DNA from: CAZWVR01 sp964637235
GTDB taxonomy: Bacteria > Bacteroidota > Bacteroidia > Bacteroidales > S143-33
DNA length: 9,167 nucleotides
NCBI GenBank assembly: GCA_964637235.1
Contig: CAZWVR010000092.1
Coordinates: forward strand, 1-9,167
Direction of reading: 5' to 3'
The position numbers and the translations under genes were made by a program. This document shows positions 1 through 7,027 of this stretch, in pieces (positions within the stretch are counted from its first letter, which is position 1; the number at the start of each line of letters is the position of its first letter). The notes under the pieces are model-generated. The model made no database searches. It was not told the DNA's origin and saw only the letters and a program-made list of their open reading frames with translations.

Positions 1-76
1 CAATGGGTAAAAAAGAATAAGTCGCCAATAGTGGTGCTTCGTCGGTTTTAGTCCAGATGATTTTTGTTTTTTGCAT
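1..76 (-). CDS. icd: Monomeric NADP-dependent isocitrate dehydrogenase, N-terminal fragment
   Basis: Only the first 25 codons lie in the window; the gene runs off the left edge. Reading from ATG at 76 down to 2, the peptide starts MQKTKIIWTKTDEAP and continues LLATYSFLPI. This matches the well-conserved N-terminus of the large (about 740 aa) monomeric isocitrate dehydrogenase, whose family pattern is KIIYTxTDEAPALATYSLLPI. The enzyme oxidatively decarboxylates isocitrate to 2-oxoglutarate with NADP+ in the TCA cycle, in the cytosol. It is unrelated in length and N-terminus to the dimeric Icd of E. coli. The start is fixed by the family alignment; no Shine-Dalgarno is visible, only A-rich sequence. 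It is separated by 123 bp from the small secreted-protein gene upstream on the same strand. I saw no convincing promoter in that gap. The identification rests on 25 residues, but these are unusually diagnostic. Confidence 0.85.
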   Translation of the reverse strand, partial: MQKTKIIWTKTDEAPLLATYSFLPI

Positions 77-199
77 TGTGGTAAGTTTTAAATTTTCGCA
101 GGTAAAATTAAATTTTTAAGGAATAAAAAAAAATCTTGGCAATAATATTCTATTGTTTTGTAAAGCTATTTTAGGCGGGATAAATGTTGGACCTATTAT

Positions 200-535
200 T
201 TATTCCAGAAGTTGTTTTTTTTGCTCATTACGCCAATGAGCTTCATATTTTTTGTCTGTAATATAGATATATAAATCTGCTTTGTTGTTGTCTTGGGTGA
301 AATAGATTGTTTTTTTAGCTTCATTTTTAAAGCTAGTGAAAAACCAAATTCCGTGGTTATCTTGTGCTTCCAATTTGTAATCTGTTTTAAATACCACAAG
401 ATCTGCTTTATTTTTATCCTTAGTGATGTATATTATTAAATCCGCCTCATCAGAATTTTGTGTAATATATAGTATTTGAGAAAATGCCGATGTTGATAAT
501 ATAAATCCAAGTATTGTTAAAAAGAGCTTTTTCAT
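200..535 (-). CDS. Small secreted repeat protein, DUF6150 / 7(1) septoil-knot type
   Basis: A 111-aa protein with a clear Sec signal peptide (residues 1-19, cleavage probably AFS|Q20), so the mature form of about 92 aa is exported to the periplasm or beyond. The mature part is built of six units of about 13 residues (21-32, 33-45, 46-58, 59-74, 75-87, 88-100). Each has a beta-like [YF]-x-T segment, then four or five polar residues and an E/N/K-A-D/Q/K/H corner, for example LIIYITKDKNKAD. The fourth unit is longer and holds DNHGIWFF. This pattern is that of the DUF6150 family, which from memory is also called the '7(1) septoil knot' domain, a small beta protein predicted to have an unusually complex backbone knot. 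There are no cysteines, lipobox or catalytic residues, so function is unknown. The start is the only ATG that gives the signal peptide. The gene is 141 bp from the exporter gene upstream and is probably its own transcript. Family call fairly sure, topology inferred. Confidence 0.75.
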   Translation of the reverse strand: MKKLFLTILGFILSTSAFSQILYITQNSDEADLIIYITKDKNKADLVVFKTDYKLEAQDNHGIWFFTSFKNEAKKTIYFTQDNNKADLYIYITDKKYEAHWRNEQKKQLLE

Positions 536-618
536 TTGATTTTATTTTTTGTAAAATTAAATTTTTTAGTTGATTTAGAGATAATAAAAATCTAAAAGAA
601 AATACATCTTTTCACATT

Positions 619-646
619 AAAAACAGCAATCAAAAATGATACCGCT
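619..646 (-). terminator. Weak Rho-independent terminator candidate after the exporter gene
   Basis: On the minus strand, 31 nt after the stop of the exporter gene, lies AGC-ggt-ATCA-tttt-TGAT-t-GCT, then one G and five T. The arms pair as 4 bp plus 3 bp around a 3x1 internal loop. The position fits the end of the Bat-exporter transcript. The stem is short and imperfect, so this is only a candidate. Confidence 0.33.
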
Positions 647-676
647 TATAGAATGTCTGAATTATATATCTGTAAG

Positions 677-1573
677 TTAACATTCCTTATCGGAACAATT
701 ATTTGGGTCAAATTCAAATTCTATGGTACTATGTTGAATATTTATTTGTTTCAAAAGCTTTTTTATCTGTTGTTTTATTTTTTCTAATTCTTTTAAAGAA
801 ACATTTTTATCTATAACGAAATGTGCAGTAAATGCAGTTGTTTCTGTACTTATAGGCCAAATATGGACATGATGTATATCTTTTATATGCTGTATTTGTT
901 TGAGTTTTTGTATAATTTGTTCATAATTTATTTTTTTAGGGACAGCGTCAATTGATAGCATAAAGCTTTCTTTAAGTAAGTTCCATGTACCTACAAAAAT
1001 TATAGCTGCTATTATAAAACTCATAATGGGGTCAATAATATACCAACCAGAAAATTTTATAATTATACCAGTAAGTACTACACCTAAGGATACCAGGGCA
1101 TCTGAGAGTAAGTGCATAAATGCACTTTTGATATTTATATCTTTATTTTTATTTTTAAAGAACATCCATGCAGATATAGAATTTATGGCAATTCCCATTA
1201 AAGCAACCCAAATAATTCCATTAGCATTTATTTTAGGGGTATTCCAAAGTCGTTCATAGCTTTTAATAATGATAGAGCTTATAGCTATAAGTAATATTAA
1301 CGAATTAAGAAGCGCTGCTAAAATGGATATTTTTTTATAACCATAAGTTTTTGTGGTTTTATCATATTTTTTAAAGTTTATTGATTTGATAGCAATTAGT
1401 GCAATAAATAGACTTAGTACATCACTTATATTATGCCATGCATCGGAGATTAAAGAGAGTGAATTATAAAAATAGCCGGCTAATAGTTCTGCAATAATGA
1501 AGGCTGTATTAAGCGTGATACTCCAAAAAAATATGGCATTAAATTCATTTCTATGACTATAATGTCTATGCAT
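677..1573 (-). CDS. czcD: CDF-family cation efflux protein (CzcD/ZnT-like)
   Basis: A 298-aa cation diffusion facilitator, full length for the family. It is expected to export Zn2+ (possibly also Cd2+ or Co2+) across the inner membrane in exchange for protons. Six membrane segments can be seen at about 12-35, 41-63, 81-103, 116-139, 152-174 and 178-200. The transport site is intact: HxxxD in TM2 (H47, D51, in DAWHNISD) and HxxxD in TM5 (H154, D158, in HLLSDALVSLGV). This HD-HD set is that of Zn-type CzcD/ZnT proteins rather than the DD-HD of YiiP. The cytoplasmic C-terminal domain (about 207-290) has the usual HHVHIWPISTETTAFTAHF strand pattern, and the protein ends in NNCSDKEC with two cysteines. 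The TM4-TM5 loop is short and lysine/asparagine-rich, without the His-rich stretch seen in many relatives. The ATG follows the batE stop codon with no gap (TAAATG), so it is probably co-transcribed and translationally coupled with the Bat operon. Metal specificity is inferred. Confidence 0.9.
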   Translation of the reverse strand: MHRHYSHRNEFNAIFFWSITLNTAFIIAELLAGYFYNSLSLISDAWHNISDVLSLFIALIAIKSINFKKYDKTTKTYGYKKISILAALLNSLILLIAISSIIIKSYERLWNTPKINANGIIWVALMGIAINSISAWMFFKNKNKDINIKSAFMHLLSDALVSLGVVLTGIIIKFSGWYIIDPIMSFIIAAIIFVGTWNLLKESFMLSIDAVPKKINYEQIIQKLKQIQHIKDIHHVHIWPISTETTAFTAHFVIDKNVSLKELEKIKQQIKKLLKQINIQHSTIEFEFDPNNCSDKEC

Positions 1574-2341
1574 TTATAGTTTTATTAGTTTTATATTTTC
1601 TTGATTTATCCATCCACTTTTATTGTTTGGGAGTTTTACTTGATACCATTGAGCAGATTTATCTTGTATTTTCACTTTTATACCCGGTGCTAAAATAAAT
1701 AATTGAGTTCCGGTAGTATTAGGAGAACTTCTTACTGTGGATGTTTTCATCACTATTGCATATCTTCCGGCGTTTTGATATATATCCATTTCGTATGCGA
1801 AGAAATATGTTGTTACAGATAAAAGTATCGCTATAATTCCAATTATAAACCCGCTTTTACGTATTGATATTTTTGGAGATAGAAAGAATAGTATTGTTCC
1901 TACCATAGCAATTACAAATAAAATAAAACTTATTGTAGCCCAAGCATTTGAGGGCAGTAATGTAATGATAAACCAGAAAATTTTATCTAAGATAAATGGA
2001 TTATATTGGGAGTAATCACTTTTTACGTATTGATTGACAAGGTTAAGATTTTCTTTAATTTTTTTTTCGTGAGGTTTTAACAGTAATGCTTTTTCATAAT
2101 AATAAATAGCATTTGGAATGTTTCCACTTTTAAAATAGGCATTAGCTATGTTATAGAATAGTTCACCTGCTACGTATCCATTTTTTATGACTTTTTGATA
2201 ATATTTTATAGCTAAGGCATATTGGCTGCTGTCGTATAATTTATTTGCTTTTTTGATATATTGGTAAAGGCTATCAGGAACTTTTGCATTTAATATTAAG
2301 GCAATTATAAGTAGCAGGTATGTTATGATTATTTTTTTCAT
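1574..2341 (-). CDS. batE: BatE: TPR and SH3-like membrane protein
   Basis: 255 aa from the chosen start. An in-frame ATG nine codons earlier (2368) would overlap batD by 23 bp; the ATG at 2341 starts directly with a good export signal (MKKIIITYLLLIIALILNA) and lies 4 bp after the batD stop. Order of parts: signal peptide 1-19; two TPR repeats (about 24-53 and 57-90, with FYNIANAYFKSGNIPNAIYY); a hydrophobic hairpin with two membrane passes (121-154); a further TM (163-184); and a C-terminal SH3b-type domain (193-253) with the typical STVRSSP start and SGWINQENIKLI end. This TPR-TM-SH3 arrangement is that of BatE of Bacteroidota Bat operons. It is likely an inner-membrane protein exposing both binding domains to the periplasm, acting as a scaffold beside BatC; biochemical role unknown. 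Its stop codon abuts the exporter ATG. Confidence 0.88.
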   Translation of the reverse strand: MKKIIITYLLLIIALILNAKVPDSLYQYIKKANKLYDSSQYALAIKYYQKVIKNGYVAGELFYNIANAYFKSGNIPNAIYYYEKALLLKPHEKKIKENLNLVNQYVKSDYSQYNPFILDKIFWFIITLLPSNAWATISFILFVIAMVGTILFFLSPKISIRKSGFIIGIIAILLSVTTYFFAYEMDIYQNAGRYAIVMKTSTVRSSPNTTGTQLFILAPGIKVKIQDKSAQWYQVKLPNNKSGWINQENIKLIKL

Positions 2342-2345
2342 TTTT

Positions 2346-4142
2346 TTAAGCTTTGAAGTTTTTTTCAATTTCAGCGATTATATTTTTTGCTTGGTCAAAA
2401 GCTTCTTTTGGATCTAATTGTGCTATTTCAGGGGCAAAACGTGCAGTTTGAATTTTCTTTATGATTTCTGTATATTTTTCAGCTATTGATGTATCAATAT
2501 CAAATTGTAGCATTTTCTGTGTTATGTTTTCCAGAGTAAGTTCACTTTTAGGTATGTCTAATTTATTAGAAACATAATCGGATAGGGCACTATCAATAGC
2601 TTGATAGAATTCTTGTATTTTGTTTTGTTTAAGCAGGGCGTAAGCTCGTTTTAGATGTTTTTTAGTTATTTTATCGGCTAAGAGGAATTTTTGTTTACGA
2701 ACGTCTTTTGCAGATTTAATTTTTTCGCGTCTCCAAAATATATAAATAGCTGTGATTAAGAGAATTATAACGTATGAGAGAATAAAATATTTGCGTTTGT
2801 AGCAATATAGATTTTTTTTATGTAATTTAAAGGGTTTATCATATATATATGTGATATCTTTTGCGAGTTCTTGGATGGGAGTTGTAGTAATATTTTTGTA
2901 GGAAGAGGTATCGGTAGGGGCATTTTTGATGTATATGTTTAGAGTTTTTGTTTCTATTGTGTAATATTTTTTTGTTTGTGGATTGAAATAGGAAAATGTT
3001 ATAGGTTGTATTGTATAGTTTCCTGGCGCTCTTGGAACGAATAGGAAGGTGTAAGTTTTTGAACCAGTTAATCCGTCGATTGATGGGGATAAATTATCCT
3101 TAGAAGTATTTTGAATAGCTTCAAATGTAGTAGGTAGATTCACATCCGGATCGTCAAAGAGCCCGAAATTACCGGTACCAGAGATTTTTAATACTAATTT
3201 TACGGGTTGATCTAAATTTGCTGTATCTTTGTCAAGTTTAGCGGATATTGAGAAGGTGCCGACAGCGCCGGAGAAGTCTGATGGTTTATTTTTTTCTGGT
3301 AGAGGTTTGACTATAACAGAAGCTTGATTGCTGTATATAGTTTTTGTCCCACTGGGGAAGCCCCAAAAATCATATAGTTGTACTTCCAGTTTATATGGAG
3401 TTATTTTTAGCTCACCAGTTTTTTGAGGGAAAATAAGTTTTTTATCCATAGTAGCGACTAAGTAGTTTTTACCGTTAATAATTTTTCTAACTGCTTGAAT
3501 ATTTTTTTGATTTATCATATCTTGTGTCCAGAAACCATTATAATTTCCTGGTTTATAGTCGATTATATCTATTTCATACAAGCTGTATAATATAAGTTGT
3601 GCAATTATAGGTTCACCTATATAAACGCTTTTTTTGTTTAGGGATAGTAGCATAGATAACTCCGATATTTGTGAGCTTTTGGGTACATTGTTATTAGCAA
3701 TATTTTGGTTATTTTGGGGTTTAGGGAGTTGATTATTAGGTTTTCCGACTGTTATTGAATATGGATCAGCTTGGATAATTGTTCCATTTGGGAGTTTGAC
3801 AGAAGCTTCTGGTAATTCGTAAGTTCCTTCTTTATTAGCTTGCATATAAACTGTCCAGATATAGTCTTGTTCTTGTACTTTATTGATTTTTCCGTTTATG
3901 ATACTTATGCTATAAGAGCTACTATAACTGGACATAGTGTTTAGCACTTCAAAGTATGAATTACTTTGGATGGAGAATGAGGGCTTACCGAGGTTTTTTG
4001 TATCTTTAAAAACGTATCTTACACTAAATACAGAATTTTTTTCCACGTATGATGGGGCATTAACACTTAGTTTTTGAGCTGTAGTTATTTTTCCTATAAT
4101 TAGGAATAGCAATATTAAGGATGTATTTCTGAGAAAATGCAT
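2346..4142 (-). CDS. batD: BatD: exported beta-domain protein with C-terminal membrane anchor
   Basis: 598 aa, in the usual size range of BatD (Pfam 'oxygen tolerance' family). A signal peptide covers about 1-22 (TTA|Q). Residues 24-410 are beta-rich exported domains, including a first unit with VNAPSYVEKNSVFSVRYVF, a Pro/Asn/Gln-rich linker at 134-156, and the family hallmark SGAVGTFSISAKLDKD followed by LVLKISGTGNF (291-326). A single TM lies at 452-470, then a basic stop-transfer stretch and a cytoplasmic helical domain (about 491-590, with KIQEFYQAIDSALSDYV and RFAPEIAQLDP). The protein is thus anchored in the inner membrane with most of its mass in the periplasm. It is thought to work with BatA/BatB and a MoxR ATPase; molecular function not established. 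The gene lies 70 bp downstream of batC, the widest gap in the operon, and is followed after 4 bp by batE. The start ATG gives the signal peptide directly. Confidence 0.92.
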   Translation of the reverse strand: MHFLRNTSLILLFLIIGKITTAQKLSVNAPSYVEKNSVFSVRYVFKDTKNLGKPSFSIQSNSYFEVLNTMSSYSSSYSISIINGKINKVQEQDYIWTVYMQANKEGTYELPEASVKLPNGTIIQADPYSITVGKPNNQLPKPQNNQNIANNNVPKSSQISELSMLLSLNKKSVYIGEPIIAQLILYSLYEIDIIDYKPGNYNGFWTQDMINQKNIQAVRKIINGKNYLVATMDKKLIFPQKTGELKITPYKLEVQLYDFWGFPSGTKTIYSNQASVIVKPLPEKNKPSDFSGAVGTFSISAKLDKDTANLDQPVKLVLKISGTGNFGLFDDPDVNLPTTFEAIQNTSKDNLSPSIDGLTGSKTYTFLFVPRAPGNYTIQPITFSYFNPQTKKYYTIETKTLNIYIKNAPTDTSSYKNITTTPIQELAKDITYIYDKPFKLHKKNLYCYKRKYFILSYVIILLITAIYIFWRREKIKSAKDVRKQKFLLADKITKKHLKRAYALLKQNKIQEFYQAIDSALSDYVSNKLDIPKSELTLENITQKMLQFDIDTSIAEKYTEIIKKIQTARFAPEIAQLDPKEAFDQAKNIIAEIEKNFKA

Positions 4143-4199
4143 TTTTAATTTTTTTGTGTTCTGATAGTCAGATAATTATTTTATGTAAAAAGAACTGTT

Positions 4200-4207
4200 C
4201 AAATTTA
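4200..4207 (-). promoter_or_regulatory. Possible internal -7 box before batD
   Basis: In the 70-bp batC-batD gap the minus strand reads TAAATTTG, a perfect match to the Bacteroidota -7 element TAnnTTTG, 57 bp before the batD ATG. No TTG is found 19-21 bp upstream of it, so only half of the promoter is present. In such A+T-rich DNA a chance match is quite likely. Confidence 0.22.
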
Positions 4208-4212
4208 TGAAA

Positions 4213-4983
4213 TTACCAGTTTTTTATTTTGGTTTTAGTATATTTTTGCATTTGTTTATGTGCTTTAATGTTTGTTTTTTGATCCATTTTTTCTATTTGA
4301 TTTAGCATTCTTTGGTATTGTTTTTTCTCCTGAGGTTCTTGTGGCTTAGGTTTGTTTTTTTGTTTATTTTGCTTCTGTTTCTGGTTCTGTTTCTGGTTTT
4401 GCTTCTGGTTTTGCTTCTGTTTTTGCTTTTGTTTTTGTTTCTGGTTCTGCTTCTGTTTTTTGTTTTGTTTATTATTTTTTTGCTTTTTGCTTTCTTTGAG
4501 TAATTTTTTAGTTATTAAGTAGTTATATTGTGCTTGTTTGTCGTTAGGATTATATATTAACGAATTTTTAAAAGCATCCAGTGCTTGTTTTAGGTACATA
4601 GTTTTTTTTTGGTTATATAATTGTTGTAGGCTATCGGTGATTGCGGAGTTTTGTAAATTTGATGCTTTATATAAGTATGTAACACCTAAATTGTAATAGA
4701 CTTTTGCTAAGGTATCGGCATTTATATTTAGAGATGATAGATGAAGGAGTTCTTTTATAGCATTATCATAGTTTTTTTGTTGAAAATAGGTATTAGCAAT
4801 GTTATAATGGGCAATTATTGATTTATTGTTGATATTTAAGGCTTTTGTATAATCTGTTTCGGCGGTTTGGAAATCACCTTTTTCGTATTTTTTATTTCCT
4901 TTACGAATAAATTTATTTTCCATTTGAGCTTTTAATGGTAGTATTATAGAAAGCCATAAAAGTATAGCTAATATTTTTTTCAT
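4213..4983 (-). CDS. batC: BatC: exported TPR protein with a Lys/Gln/Asn-rich tail
   Basis: 256 aa. A signal peptide (1-19, LKA|Q) is followed by TPR repeats at about 24-51, 57-88 and 92-146, with typical TPR residues (IAHYNIANTYFQQKNYDNAI, YYNLGVTYLYKAS). Residues 163-221 are a low-complexity Lys/Gln/Asn stretch; 176-205 is a perfect alternation of [K/N]-Q, 15 dipeptides long. The last 35 residues return to ordinary helix-forming sequence and end in KIKNW, resembling the Lys/Asn-Trp end common in BatC proteins. The family usually has a Gln/Asp/Asn-rich linker here; this one is strongly basic instead of acidic. It is probably a periplasmic TPR scaffold for the BatA/BatB VWA proteins, and the C-terminal part could be the docking segment, which is inference. 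It starts 2 bp after the batB stop and lies in the middle of the operon, so it is surely co-transcribed. Confidence 0.9.
   Translation of the reverse strand: MKKILAILLWLSIILPLKAQMENKFIRKGNKKYEKGDFQTAETDYTKALNINNKSIIAHYNIANTYFQQKNYDNAIKELLHLSSLNINADTLAKVYYNLGVTYLYKASNLQNSAITDSLQQLYNQKKTMYLKQALDAFKNSLIYNPNDKQAQYNYLITKKLLKESKKQKNNKQNKKQKQNQKQKQKQKQKQNQKQNQKQNQKQKQNKQKNKPKPQEPQEKKQYQRMLNQIEKMDQKTNIKAHKQMQKYTKTKIKNW
4369..4458. repeat. Fifteen tandem YTGNTT hexamers inside batC
   Basis: On the plus strand 15 consecutive 6-bp units all fit YTGNTT (units such as ctgttt, ctggtt, ttgctt). On the coding strand each unit encodes one Gln plus one Lys or Asn. The unit is two codons long, so gain or loss of copies keeps the reading frame. 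Units differ at the first and fourth base, meaning the array is degenerate rather than a fresh slippage product. Confidence 0.85.
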
Positions 4984-4985
4984 TT

Positions 4986-6020
4986 TTAAAATTTTTTTTG
5001 TGGTTTAAAGATATCAAAGCGAGCTAACCAGCGATTTGTTCTTTCGAGAATAAAGAATTCAAGGAATAGTAGAATTAGAGCAGGGAATGCAAAGTAATGG
5101 AATTTATCTTCTTGTTTTTTTATTTTATTTTTTTGCTTAGAAGCTTGTTTTTGAATTTCTTTATAAATTTTCACTAATGCGTTCATATTATATCCGAGAT
5201 GGAAATATTTACCTCCGGTTTGGAGTGCAATTTTACGGAGTATTTTTTCGTTAAGTTTACTTATTACGGGATTTCCATTGTTATCGAGTAATAGTTTATT
5301 ATTAAGATATATTACATTACCTCTTGGAGAGCCGATACCTACAGTATAAATTTTTATACCTTCATTTTTTGCTTTTTGAATAGCTTCATCGATATTTCCC
5401 TCGTGGTCTTCGCCGTCTGAAAGAAGAATTATAGTTTTAATTTTTTTTGGATTAGATGAGAAAGACAACAATCCGAGTTTTATTGCTTCTGCCAGAGCAG
5501 TACCTTGTGCAGATATAAAGCTTGGATTTATTGATTGTAAAATGATTTTGAATGCTTTATAATCTGTTGTTAAAGGAATTTGTATAGCGGCGGTTCCTGC
5601 GAATATTATTAAAGAGATTTTTTCCTGATGCAGTTGATTTAGAAATCTATATATTGCATTTTTAGCTTTATCGAGTCTTGTATATTCTTCTCCTTGGTCT
5701 TTTACCATCATACTATTTGAAATATCCAGCAGTATGGCTATTTCTGCATTAGTAGAGGTTTGTTCTATTGTATATGAGGAATATTGTGGTCTTGCCAGAG
5801 CTATTATAAGGAGTGCTGCTGCTGTTGTAATTAGGATATATTTAAAAGTAATTTTTCCACGAGGGTATTCTTCTACAATTTCGCTAAGAATATGAGGATT
5901 AGCGAATTTTTTCAAATTTTTTATATGTTTATGTCTCAAAAATATATACAATAACCAGAAAATTGGTATTAGTATTTCTAAGTAAAGTACTTTTGGATAT
6001 AAAAATGAGAAATTTTCCAT
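4986..6020 (-). CDS. batB: BatB: membrane-anchored von Willebrand factor A protein
   Basis: 344 aa, normal length. Two N-terminal hydrophobic segments (11-28, and 60-76 ending in IIALARPQ) precede the VWA domain (about 93-280), and a further TM lies near the C-terminus (308-325). The metal-ion-dependent adhesion site is complete: D99-I-S101-N-S103, T164 (AQGTALAEA) and D192 (LLSDGEDHEG). By family knowledge the VWA domain binds a divalent metal and a protein partner; in the Bat system the partners are BatA and perhaps substrates handled by a MoxR ATPase. The C-terminal tail after the last TM is basic. The gene begins 11 bp after the batA stop and ends 2 bp before batC. The start is chosen because it gives the usual BatB N-terminus with Phe-Leu-Tyr-Pro just before the first TM. 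It is paralogous to BatA, with the same MIDAS numbering. Confidence 0.93.
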   Translation of the reverse strand: MENFSFLYPKVLYLEILIPIFWLLYIFLRHKHIKNLKKFANPHILSEIVEEYPRGKITFKYILITTAAALLIIALARPQYSSYTIEQTSTNAEIAILLDISNSMMVKDQGEEYTRLDKAKNAIYRFLNQLHQEKISLIIFAGTAAIQIPLTTDYKAFKIILQSINPSFISAQGTALAEAIKLGLLSFSSNPKKIKTIILLSDGEDHEGNIDEAIQKAKNEGIKIYTVGIGSPRGNVIYLNNKLLLDNNGNPVISKLNEKILRKIALQTGGKYFHLGYNMNALVKIYKEIQKQASKQKNKIKKQEDKFHYFAFPALILLFLEFFILERTNRWLARFDIFKPQKKF

Positions 6021-6031
6021 AGTTTTTCGTA

Positions 6032-7027
6032 TTAAGGAATTGTATGGTATATACTTATTCGTAAAAGTATTTCTAATGCTAAAATAATAGCTGCTGCTAT
6101 TAGAAATGGCATAAAGAATACTTCCGTATGGCTTTCTGTTTGTTTTTCAAAGATAGTTTTTTCCATTTTATCTATCTGTTTATAAATTTCTTTGAGTTTT
6201 TGTTCGTTTGTAGCTCTGAAATATTTTCCGCCGGTTTTTTCTGCTATTTTTTTCAGTAGAGCTTCATCAATTTCGACTTTCATATTTTGGTATTGGATAC
6301 CCAATGGTGTTTGTATAGGCATTTGGGCATATCCGTTTTTACCGATACCGATTGTATATACTCGGATATGATAAGCAGCAGCCATATTAGCTGCGTCTAA
6401 GGGAGAAATATTACCCATATTATTAACTCCATCAGTTAATAGGATTATAACTTTACTTTTAGCAGTGGACTTATATAGTCTAGCTACTGCATTAGCTAAT
6501 CCGAGCCCCAGAGCTGTTCCATCGGTTATGACACCTGTTTTAAGTTTGTTTAGTAGATTTATGAGTGTTTTATGGTCTGTTGTAAGGGGGCATACTGTAA
6601 AGCTTTCTCCTGCAAATGCGACGATACCTATTCTATCATTAGGTCTATCGTTTATAAATTCAGCGGCGACTTTTTTAGCTACTTCCAATCTATTTGGTTT
6701 AAAATCTAATGCTTGCATACTTCCGGAAATGTCTATTGCCAGCACTATATCTATACCTTCTGTTTCTTCTGTACGAGAAGTTATTTCTTTTATAGGACGA
6801 GCCATTGCTATTGTTAGGAGTATTATAATTAAACTTCTAAGTATAAAGAGGATATGTCGTATTCTATACCAGAAATCTGGTTTGATATTTTTAAATGCTT
6901 GCAGTGTAGATATTTTGATCCGTGCTTTATAGTCTTTTTGGTATCGGATATACCAGATTAGCATAGGTATTATTAATAGCAACAGCCATAGATATCCTGG
7001 ATGTAAGAACGTTTCTTTGATGTTCAT
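6032..7027 (-). CDS. batA: BatA: membrane-anchored von Willebrand factor A protein
   Basis: 331 aa, the family's usual length. The N-terminus has two TM segments (11-27 and 58-76, the second ending TIAMARPIKE, a BatA hallmark). The VWA domain spans about 91-290 and its metal site is intact: D99-I-S101-G-S103, T171 (ITDGTALGLGLA) and D199 (ILLTDGVNNMGN). A last TM lies at 303-323. BatA and BatB are thought to pair in the inner membrane; the first bat genes were described in Bacteroides fragilis as needed for aerotolerance. Unlike BatB it keeps the canonical DISGSM form and the NRLEVAK helix after it. Its ATG overlaps the stop of the preceding gene in an ATGA (7024-7027), a sign of translational coupling, and the start agrees with the family N-terminus (FLHPGYLWLLLLI). 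Confidence 0.94.
   Translation of the reverse strand: MNIKETFLHPGYLWLLLLIIPMLIWYIRYQKDYKARIKISTLQAFKNIKPDFWYRIRHILFILRSLIIILLTIAMARPIKEITSRTEETEGIDIVLAIDISGSMQALDFKPNRLEVAKKVAAEFINDRPNDRIGIVAFAGESFTVCPLTTDHKTLINLLNKLKTGVITDGTALGLGLANAVARLYKSTAKSKVIILLTDGVNNMGNISPLDAANMAAAYHIRVYTIGIGKNGYAQMPIQTPLGIQYQNMKVEIDEALLKKIAEKTGGKYFRATNEQKLKEIYKQIDKMEKTIFEKQTESHTEVFFMPFLIAAAIILALEILLRISIYHTIP

Noticed and set aside
125..155. Hairpin CAATA/TATTG followed by nine T on the minus strand, 45 nt after the small secreted-protein gene
   Set aside because: The stem is 5 bp with a single G-C pair and lies six bases from the T-run. Expected by chance in such A+T-rich DNA.
597..629. TTG-N22-TATTTTCT as a promoter for the small secreted-protein gene
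   Set aside because: The spacer is longer than 19-21 and the -7 box has two mismatches. It also overlaps the terminator candidate.
2342..2368. Upstream ATG of batE at 2368 adding MKKTSKLKK
   Set aside because: It would overlap batD by 23 bp and puts nine extra, highly charged residues before a normal signal peptide. The ATG at 2341 fits better.
4312..4503. Plus-strand reading frame giving a Leu/Phe-rich hydrophobic peptide
   Set aside because: It is the antisense of the batC Lys/Gln/Asn repeat; the hydrophobic look is a by-product of the hexamer array.
6465..6932. 155-aa plus-strand open frame opposite batA
   Set aside because: It lies fully inside the conserved VWA domain of BatA on the other strand and resembles no protein family I know.
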